Part shown: positions 1-5,386 of the stretch, in pieces | Position numbering within the stretch: the stretch's first letter is position 1 | Layout: each line of letters starts with the position of its first letter | Translations under genes and position numbers: made by a program | NCBI GenBank assembly: GCA_964647545.1 | Contig: CAZYHS010000044.1 | Coordinates: 1-6,408 of the forward strand | DNA length: 6,408 bases | Direction: 5' to 3' | Origin: CAZYHS01 sp964647545 | GTDB taxonomy: Bacteria; UBA10199; GCA-002796325; 1-14-0-20-49-13 | Notes under the pieces: generated by a model | What the model saw: the letters and a program-made list of their open reading frames with translations, nothing else | Told to the model about the DNA's origin: nothing | Database searches by the model: none

Positions 1-440
1 TGTGTTAGCTTTTTGATGTCTAGCTTATCTTGTGGGCGAGCAGTTGCTTTTTTATTTATAATTAGTTCACTAAGTCCGATGACGAAAACTTTCTGATTTC
101 CGAACTTTGTTGATTTTTTATGCTTCCACGCGGTTGGAAAGTCGACGCCCGATATTCCCATCATGATGTCGATCCTGACCGGTACCACTCCAATTTGATA
201 TACGAGCTCTGGATTTGCGAGGTCGTTAACCTTTAATGAACTGATAGGCGCTCTAAATGCTTTCAGTGCGGCATAAACTTTTTCGGCGTTCTTTGTGGTG
301 GGATTTACCCAAATGTCGATGTCTTTTGTGTAACGAGGTTCGGTGTAAAGCGAAACTGCGTGAGCTCCAACGATCAAGTATTCAACCTTTGCGGCGTTTA
401 AGCACTGCAACAGATCTTCGAAGTCTTGGTTTGCGGCCAT
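1..440 (-). CDS. Nucleotidyltransferase-fold protein, 3' end cut by window edge
   Basis: The minus-strand frame from the ATG at 438-440 stays open to the window edge, giving 146 visible residues. Residues 21-45 show the signature of the polymerase-beta-like nucleotidyltransferase fold: a hydrophobic strand, then Gly25-Ala-His, then the acidic pair Asp40 and Asp42 (motif KDIDIWV). Asp91 in VRIDIMMG is a good candidate for the third metal-binding carboxylate. Proteins of this type transfer a nucleotide to a protein or small molecule, and many are found in toxin-antitoxin-like or accessory pairs. The substrate cannot be told here. The start is supported by a strong GGAGGGG 2 bases upstream and by the short N-terminal helix before the strand, as I recall for this family. 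The gene overlaps the upstream 69-residue gene by 59 bases, so the two are probably co-translated. An AbiEii-type toxin is an alternative label, but the visible part looks like the smaller single-domain, DUF6036-like type. The fold is confident; the biological role is unknown. Confidence 0.85.
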   Translation of the reverse strand, partial: MAANQDFEDLLQCLNAAKVEYLIVGAHAVSLYTEPRYTKDIDIWVNPTTKNAEKVYAALKAFRAPISSLKVNDLANPELVYQIGVVPVRIDIMMGISGVDFPTAWKHKKSTKFGNQKVFVIGLSELIINKKATARPQDKLDIKKLT

Positions 441-591
441 GTCCCCTCCATTTGAAATATTCACTTACCATTTGGCCCATGGCGTCGAAAATAGCGCGCG
501 GTCCGGCTTTTTGCCAAAAGCGAATATCAAAATCGTCGTTTGATTGTTTGATTTTTACCAGTCTTGCAATTGAATTTTGTGCCTTTGCCAT
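382..591 (-). CDS. Small basic protein of unknown function paired with the nucleotidyltransferase
   Basis: This 69-residue protein is encoded just ahead of the nucleotidyltransferase on the same strand. The middle contains a compact conserved-looking stretch: FDIRFWQKAGPRAIFDA followed by a probable helix (MVSEYFKW). The C-terminus is very basic (RKPRLRRSV, then KRRKG). From memory, small proteins with a similar FW...GP.AIF.A pattern and a basic end occur beside nucleotidyltransferase genes. I cannot verify this, so no function is assigned. The last 59 bases are read in a second frame as the first 20 codons of the nucleotidyltransferase. The ATG at 591 is the only in-frame ATG before an upstream stop, and no clear Shine-Dalgarno precedes it. 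There are no cysteines, membrane segment or signal peptide. A partner or antitoxin-like role is inferred only from the gene arrangement. It could still be a fortuitous ORF, but the shared strand, tight packing and structured middle section argue against that. Confidence 0.65.
   Translation of the reverse strand: MAKAQNSIARLVKIKQSNDDFDIRFWQKAGPRAIFDAMGQMVSEYFKWRGHGRKPRLRRSVAVLKRRKG
443..449 (-). promoter_or_regulatory. Strong ribosome binding site of the nucleotidyltransferase gene
   Basis: The minus strand reads GGAGGGGACATG, a near-ideal Shine-Dalgarno sequence next to the ATG at 440. It lies inside the coding region of the upstream 69-residue gene. It is what fixes the nucleotidyltransferase start, and therefore the 59-base gene overlap. 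Confidence 0.75.
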
Positions 592-688
592 GGTGTCAAA
601 CTAACATATTTATTTTGCATCAGCATTAAGAATTTATTTTGCCGCGCTCAACTTATTAAACTTCTAAGGTTCATTAAGCTTGGTAAAC

Positions 689-1081
689 TTAGTCACCTTC
701 AATGGACGTGAGTTGCATTTCCTGCCCGTGAATGATTTTCACGTTTGCCGAGCCGCAGCGCGGACAGATCTTCGGCTGATAGGTAAAGGGGGCGTGGGCG
801 ATCGAGTGGGCGAAGTCGTGGTCTTCAAATCGTTCGTCGAAATAATTTATGCCGCATTCGGCGCAATGGAGTTCGACCTTTACCTCTTCGATGACGAGTT
901 TAGCCCCGTCGAGGCGCTCGTTTTTCGCGTAGGTGTCAAAGCCGAATTGAAGCTGTTCCTGATGAGCCGCCGCCATTTGGCCGAGCTTTAAGTGTACGAG
1001 CTTAACCTTTGAAATATTGTTGGTTTTTGCCGCTTCTTCGGCCGCGATTGCGATTTTTTGTGCGATTGCAAGTTCGTGCAT
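689..1081 (-). CDS. hypA: Hydrogenase/urease nickel metallochaperone HypA
   Basis: The 130-residue product matches the length and layout of HypA/HybF, the cytosolic chaperone that works with HypB to deliver nickel to [NiFe]-hydrogenase, and to urease in some bacteria. It begins MHELAIAQ; His2 beside the N-terminal Met is the known nickel ligand. The structural zinc site is two CxxC pairs, Cys73/Cys76 (CAEC) and Cys106/Cys109 (CPRC). The alpha/beta nickel-binding domain occupies roughly residues 1-70 and the C-terminal strands about 110-127. The conserved MHE start makes the start codon secure even though no Shine-Dalgarno is visible (the preceding bases are CTTCGCTTCACT). No hypB, hydrogenase or urease gene lies in the window, so hypA is either detached from its partners or at the edge of a locus that is not included. 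The next gene on its strand begins 97 bases downstream. Confidence 0.95.
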   Translation of the reverse strand: MHELAIAQKIAIAAEEAAKTNNISKVKLVHLKLGQMAAAHQEQLQFGFDTYAKNERLDGAKLVIEEVKVELHCAECGINYFDERFEDHDFAHSIAHAPFTYQPKICPRCGSANVKIIHGQEMQLTSIEGD

Positions 1082-1090
1082 AGTGAAGCG

Positions 1091-1119
1091 AAGCTATTCG
1101 TCGCCTGATTCCATGTCAA
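1091..1119 (-). promoter_or_regulatory. Candidate promoter for hypA, near-leaderless
   Basis: On the minus strand a perfect TTGACA (-35, positions 1119-1114) is followed, after exactly 17 bases, by TAGCTT (positions 1096-1091), a weak match to TATAAT that keeps the first two and the last bases. Transcription would start only about 3-5 bases before the hypA ATG, which would fit the absence of a Shine-Dalgarno. This is a motif match only, and the competing TATAAT further upstream may be the real promoter. Confidence 0.35.
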
Positions 1120-1133
1120 GTTGATTGAAAATA

Positions 1134-1161
1134 ATTATACGCAAATATTCGAGCTTTGAAA
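1134..1161 (-). promoter_or_regulatory. Alternative upstream promoter for hypA
   Basis: A perfect TATAAT lies on the minus strand at 1139-1134 (GCGTATAATTATT), about 50 bases before the hypA start. The best -35 candidate is TTTCAA at 1161-1156, a poor match with a 16-base spacer. The core ATAATTAT at 1131-1138 is itself palindromic, so the element could be bidirectional or bind a small dimeric regulator. I found no well-spaced -35/-10 pair on the plus strand for the kinase genes. Confidence 0.3.
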
Positions 1162-1199
1162 TCCAATCTTCGTATGCTAAAAATCGATAAATTTGAGAT

Positions 1200-1204
1200 G
1201 GAGG
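1200..1204 (+). promoter_or_regulatory. Ribosome binding site that sets the pseudokinase start
   Basis: GGAGG is followed by five bases (CGAGA) and the ATG at 1210. It selects that codon over the in-frame TTG at 1156, the ATG at 1174 and the ATG at 1198; the last overlaps this site. None of those earlier codons has a comparable Shine-Dalgarno. Confidence 0.7.
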
Positions 1205-1209
1205 CGAGA

Positions 1210-2172
1210 ATGGCAGGTAAAATAGCAAAAAACTGGAAAATCATTCGCGAGATCAATGTCGGAGCTTTTAGACGCGGCTTTGTCGTCAAAAATGATGAGG
1301 CCGAGCTGCGTTTGATAGTGACAATAGATTCCCCTGATTGCTTTGGGAAGAATGTTTTGTTCAATGCCCTTGAACAGCTTTGTGGCAAGCACAGGTACGG
1401 TAGCAACGATAGTGAAATACAGCAGCAGGAATTATTAAGGCTTAAGGGGCTGGAGGATTTTGTAGGGCTGCAGCATGCGAACGTTGCCGCGGTTTATGAT
1501 GTTTCATTGGGTGATAATGATCAGCCGGCAGTAGAAATGGAGTATGTCGCAGGGGAAAGGATTACGGCAGCCCTTTATGGAGCCCCTCTTGATGTCTATC
1601 TTGCACATTTTAAGCAGGTTTTTGAAGGATTAGCCTTTATTCATAAACTTGGTCGTTTGCATTTGAGTTTGCGCCCAAATCATATTTTGACCGATTCCGT
1701 GAATGGAATAACAAAAATTATAAATGTCTGGCAGACTCACACCGAAGACGATGTCAAAAATCATTGTTTTCAAATTTCGCCAGTTTATGTAGCTCCTGAA
1801 ATTGTTTTGCATGGCACTGCCGATGAGCGAAGCGATCTTTTTTCTGTTGGCGTGATGATGTATGAAGCATGGTGTCAGCTATTGCCTTACCAGCGAATGG
1901 GCGGAGAAAGTATTGAAGCGCTTAGTTACAATATTAAAAATGAAAAAGATGTCGAACGGGTTGTTCATCCTGTTCAATTCACGGTGGATGAACCGGTTCA
2001 AACGCCTAAGGATCTGGAAAATTTTATTCTGAAATTGCTAAAGAGGAATCCTCAAGATCGAGAATTCAAAAATGCCCGCGAGGTAGTGAACTTCATGCTT
2101 GATACGTGGCCTGCGATTGCAAAGCCGCCCTCAGAGCTTTTTGGAAGGGTCATGACCACGATCAGACTATAA
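1210..2172 (+). CDS. Predicted Ser/Thr pseudokinase
   Basis: The 320-residue product has a protein-kinase fold throughout, but its catalytic residues are replaced. Retained structural marks are the hydrophobic N-lobe strands (about 8-40), the VEMEYV hinge (108-113), the catalytic-loop helix ending FIHKLGRLH, the APE motif (Ala195-Pro-Glu197) and the alpha-F Asp209 in SDLFSVG. Lost residues: no lysine exists between Lys27 and Lys47, where the beta3 ATP-anchoring Lys should be. HRD is His151-Leu-Ser153, so the catalytic base is Ser. The loop Lys is Arg155 and the loop Asn is His158. DFG is Asn172-Val-Trp174. The glycine loop (NVGAFRRG) is incomplete. Such proteins usually act as allosteric regulators or scaffolds. 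No membrane segment or extra domain is present. The gene lies 19 bases before a live kinase gene, and a shared 16-base identity at the alpha-F motif suggests common descent. Residual or atypical catalysis cannot be excluded from sequence. An upstream start at 1174 would add 12 residues, but the GGAGG favours 1210. Confidence 0.88.
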   Translation: MAGKIAKNWKIIREINVGAFRRGFVVKNDEAELRLIVTIDSPDCFGKNVLFNALEQLCGKHRYGSNDSEIQQQELLRLKGLEDFVGLQHANVAAVYDVSLGDNDQPAVEMEYVAGERITAALYGAPLDVYLAHFKQVFEGLAFIHKLGRLHLSLRPNHILTDSVNGITKIINVWQTHTEDDVKNHCFQISPVYVAPEIVLHGTADERSDLFSVGVMMYEAWCQLLPYQRMGGESIEALSYNIKNEKDVERVVHPVQFTVDEPVQTPKDLENFILKLLKRNPQDREFKNAREVVNFMLDTWPAIAKPPSELFGRVMTTIRL

Positions 2173-2191
2173 CCTATCTGCGAAAGCTAAA

Positions 2192-5100
2192 ATGAAACCC
2201 CTTAAACAAGGCCAAAAGGTTGATTCGTTTCAAATTATTAACCCGGATTTTGCTCGCGGTTCTACGGGGCCCGTAGCTTTGGCAAGGTCTATTGACGGCA
2301 AGGAATGTATCTTAAAGTTTTTATTAAAGTCCGATGCCGTCGGACTTAATGCTCAGTTTAAATCTGAATTTAAATTTCTTACCGGCCTTGCCCACCCCAA
2401 CATTGCAAAGTCGTGTGGATTTGGTTTTTTTGACGGCGCTTTTTATCTAGCCACAGAATTTATTGATGGTCTTAATATTTTCGACGCTTCTTATGATAAG
2501 CCTTGGGATGAGGTTGTGGGTCTTTTCTTGGCAGTGCTTGATGCATTGGATTTCATTCATCGAAACGGGATTTTGCATCTTGATATCAAACCCGAAAATA
2601 TTCTTGTCGAAAAAAATAGCGGCGCAGTTAAGCTTATTGACCTTGGCGTGGCCTGTGAGTCCGTAAAATTTAATAACCTTGTGCAAGGCACTGTTCCTTA
2701 CATGGCCCCCGAAATTATCGACCCGATTTTGGGATCTGTGGGAGCGAGAAGCGATCTTTTTTCCTTTGCGGCCACGTTTTATTTTTGTCTGACGCGAGGT
2801 GAGCTGCCGTTTTTTCTTCGAAGTAAGGCGATTGCAAAAAACGGTGTCGATTACGAAAAACTCAAAAAAATAATCGCAACAGAGAAGCTCCCATCTTCGA
2901 TTGCGTCGCAGCGTAGGGATGTTCCCGCATTTGTTGACGACATCTTAGCTCATCTGTTTCAACATCAGCCGGCCGAGCGATTCTACGCTAACGCCAGAGC
3001 CGTCAAAAACGCTTTTTTATTTAAGCGGCCTGATGTCTTTGGATCAAAAGAAAAAAATCTATATGGTGCATCCGACTATTTTAAGCCGGTTGGTAATGCT
3101 CATGTCGGTCGCGAAAAATTGCAGATGGAATTACTTGGTGCGATAGGGGAGCTCGTTGCCGGCGTGCAACCTAGCCCACCGTTGATTTATCTAGAGGGGT
3201 CGTGGGGGGTTGGAAGAACGCATTTGCTTCAAAAAATATGTGACAGCGCTTTACAAAATTCCGAAAAAATATTTGTCAGCCATCTTAAATTTCCGGTCGA
3301 TGATAACGTGTTTGAAGAATGGCGCAAGTCGCTGATTTGCGAATTTGCCGAAAATGAACGCGCTGTTTTTGTAGCGCTCGATGATATTCATGACCCAGAT
3401 ATTTCAGAACGTGTTAAGTCGGCGCTATCTGGGATAGTTTCGGCGGTTGCGGAGCGGGCTTCATATGGCTCTGACTGTCCCAATCTTCGCCCCGCGTTTC
3501 TCGTGGCGACGGCGCGGGCTGACGACGATGAGACAAATGGATTCCATTTATCGGATGTTACTAATCGAGCTGCAGAATTTAGAGTTCAGAGGCTTGAGCC
3601 TTTTGAAAAAGAGGATATTGAAGCATATCTTAAATTGACCCCTGCAATAGGTAATAAGGAGATCCCAAAAAAGTGGCTCGAGCAGATTTATTTTAGATCG
3701 AGCGGCATTCCTGCTGAGTTGGTTTATGTACTTGCCGATCTCGACGAGCATGGAGCCGTTTTTGATCCTGCCGGCGAGATTGCTATTCCGGCGGTTGAAG
3801 AGCCAAGCGTACATATGACCAGTTGGCATGGCGCGCCTATTTCGACATCAGAACGTTTGAAGAAGCAATACGAAAAGCTCGGGCCGATCGAGCGAGAAAT
3901 TATAGAGCTTATATCTGTTTGGGGCCATTTGGGGGTCACAAGAGTAATTAACGAAAGGGATCTTGCCGAGTTTTTCTTTTTGCCTACGATTGCTCAAACA
4001 CTTGGGAATCTGATTGAAAAGGGCGTTCTTGTGTTTAAGGACAATGAGGCGACTCGTCCTTTTCGTTCGGTTGAATTTGTAAATCCGTACATGCAAACTG
4101 TTATCTATGGTTTGCTAGGTAAAGAGGCAAGGCAGGCGTTTCATGCTGGTGTTGCTAATCATCTGAAGAGCGACCGGTTTGCTGTTTTGCTTCACCGTGC
4201 GTATGCAACAAAAGATCCGATCCTGCTGCTCAAACTTCATGCAAATTTAATTCGCGGCGGATATTCGCAAAGTCTTGTTAAATATGTTTTAGAAGACATT
4301 GCAAACCTTTCTTGCGTACTTGCAAATCCTAAGCTTTCTTTGTTTGTAAGCGGCTTGATGATCGAATGCCGTTCGAGGCGTGGTGAACATTTGCTTGCAG
4401 AAAGAGAGTTTGTTTTGGCAGACGAACGTTTGCAATTATGCAGCGTGGATTCGTTGTCTAAACGGGCTAAAGAATTAGCGCGGTATTTTGTAGCAAGAAA
4501 ATACCTGCCATCGCTTATCCAGCGTCAGCTGTTTGATGACGCTGAAAAAATTATAAACGATATTCAAGGCCATCTTCCAAAAAATGCTTCTATCCCAACC
4601 GCCGTAATGAATAATTTCAAGGCCAGAATATTCTATGAAAAATATTTCTACAAAAATAGCGGGGGAAAGAGCGATTTGCAAAAAGCTCTTTCTATTTATG
4701 ACGACTCATTATCACTTGAGGCCGATATTTTCCCTGACAATTTAAGTTGTATTCAGAACAACGAACGCGGTTATGTTCTTTTGCTTCTTGGCCGTCATGA
4801 GGAGGCGCTTAAGAGTTTGAAGGAATTGTATGGCCGTCATAAGAGAGAAAAAAATTATTTCGGAGAGGTTGTAACGTCCGTTGCCATTGCGAACGTTTAT
4901 CAAGCGTTAAAGGATTTTGGCGGCGCAGAGGAGTTTACAAGACATGCTTTGGAAATTTCTAAGAGACTGGGGCATGGTAAATATTTGCTGATCAGTCAGC
5001 AAAATCTTGCGAACATCTATCATGAATCTGGAGAAAATAAAAAAGCGTTGGAGACAGCGCGTAAGTGTCTTGCGGTCGGAGCATTAATCGAAGATGCCGC

Positions 5101-5386
5101 CGATTGGAAAGTGACCAAGGGACAGATTTTAGTGCTTATGGGTGATTGTTGTCTGCGTCTAAAAATGCTCGATTTGGCTGTGACTTACTTTGAGTCTGCG
5201 CTTGAAACCGGTGTTGCCGGCCAAACTGCCATCATCGCTTTACTAGGCCTTGCAGAGGCTGGCAGGGACAAAAAGTCAAAAGAGAGCCTTTCAGAAGGTT
5301 TGTCGACGGCAAAATCGTTAATCGAAGAATTACCAAAAGAGCAACAGCGCGAGTATTTGGAGGTTTTAGCGAGGCTTTCTTCTTAA
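2192..5386 (+). CDS. Ser/Thr protein kinase fused to AAA/STAND ATPase and TPR repeats
   Basis: A 1064-residue cytosolic signalling protein built like PknK-type multidomain kinases. The kinase domain (about 13-275) looks active: loop ARGSTGPV (21-28), Lys42 in CILKFL, probable alpha-C Glu59, His129-Leu-Asp131 with Lys133 and Asn136, Asp150-Leu-Gly152, GTVPYMAPE (166-174) and Asp188 in SDLF. HLD instead of HRD makes it a non-RD kinase. The ATPase part begins with HVGRE (304-308). It continues with a Walker A-like GSWGVGRT (336-343) in which the usual Lys is Arg342, a Walker B ending Asp397-Asp398, and LVATAR (437-442). A probable winged-helix section lies at about 556-616. TPR-like helix pairs fill about 855-1007, with further helical repeats probably before that. 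Such proteins are thought to sense a partner through the TPR region and to couple ATPase state to kinase output; the partner is unknown here. The start ATG lacks a strong Shine-Dalgarno (GCGAAAGCTAAAATG), so translation may depend on coupling to the pseudokinase gene. No LuxR-type DNA-binding end is present. Confidence 0.93.
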   Translation: MKPLKQGQKVDSFQIINPDFARGSTGPVALARSIDGKECILKFLLKSDAVGLNAQFKSEFKFLTGLAHPNIAKSCGFGFFDGAFYLATEFIDGLNIFDASYDKPWDEVVGLFLAVLDALDFIHRNGILHLDIKPENILVEKNSGAVKLIDLGVACESVKFNNLVQGTVPYMAPEIIDPILGSVGARSDLFSFAATFYFCLTRGELPFFLRSKAIAKNGVDYEKLKKIIATEKLPSSIASQRRDVPAFVDDILAHLFQHQPAERFYANARAVKNAFLFKRPDVFGSKEKNLYGASDYFKPVGNAHVGREKLQMELLGAIGELVAGVQPSPPLIYLEGSWGVGRTHLLQKICDSALQNSEKIFVSHLKFPVDDNVFEEWRKSLICEFAENERAVFVALDDIHDPDISERVKSALSGIVSAVAERASYGSDCPNLRPAFLVATARADDDETNGFHLSDVTNRAAEFRVQRLEPFEKEDIEAYLKLTPAIGNKEIPKKWLEQIYFRSSGIPAELVYVLADLDEHGAVFDPAGEIAIPAVEEPSVHMTSWHGAPISTSERLKKQYEKLGPIEREIIELISVWGHLGVTRVINERDLAEFFFLPTIAQTLGNLIEKGVLVFKDNEATRPFRSVEFVNPYMQTVIYGLLGKEARQAFHAGVANHLKSDRFAVLLHRAYATKDPILLLKLHANLIRGGYSQSLVKYVLEDIANLSCVLANPKLSLFVSGLMIECRSRRGEHLLAEREFVLADERLQLCSVDSLSKRAKELARYFVARKYLPSLIQRQLFDDAEKIINDIQGHLPKNASIPTAVMNNFKARIFYEKYFYKNSGGKSDLQKALSIYDDSLSLEADIFPDNLSCIQNNERGYVLLLLGRHEEALKSLKELYGRHKREKNYFGEVVTSVAIANVYQALKDFGGAEEFTRHALEISKRLGHGKYLLISQQNLANIYHESGENKKALETARKCLAVGALIEDAADWKVTKGQILVLMGDCCLRLKMLDLAVTYFESALETGVAGQTAIIALLGLAEAGRDKKSKESLSEGLSTAKSLIEELPKEQQREYLEVLARLSS

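Noticed and set aside
257..604. 115-codon plus-strand ORF
   Set aside because: It is antisense to the nucleotidyltransferase and the small gene, its product is Arg/Cys/Leu-rich with no recognisable motif, and the minus-strand genes have clear family signatures.
592..688. Possible terminator or promoter between hypA and the small gene
   Set aside because: The minus strand has only weak inverted matches (CTAAG...CTTAG and an AAGCTT palindrome) with no T run, and no -35/-10 pair with acceptable spacing.
680..991. 103-codon plus-strand ORF
   Set aside because: It is the mirror of hypA, whose MHE start and two CxxC pairs are unmistakable.
1156..1209. Longer N-terminus for the pseudokinase, from a TTG at 1156 or ATGs at 1174 and 1198
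   Set aside because: None has a good ribosome binding site, whereas GGAGG sits five bases before the ATG at 1210. The added residues are not part of the kinase fold.
4791..4838. GGCCGTCAT occurring twice about 40 bases apart
   Set aside because: Both copies encode Gly-Arg-His within TPR-like helices; two short in-frame matches are not a meaningful repeat.
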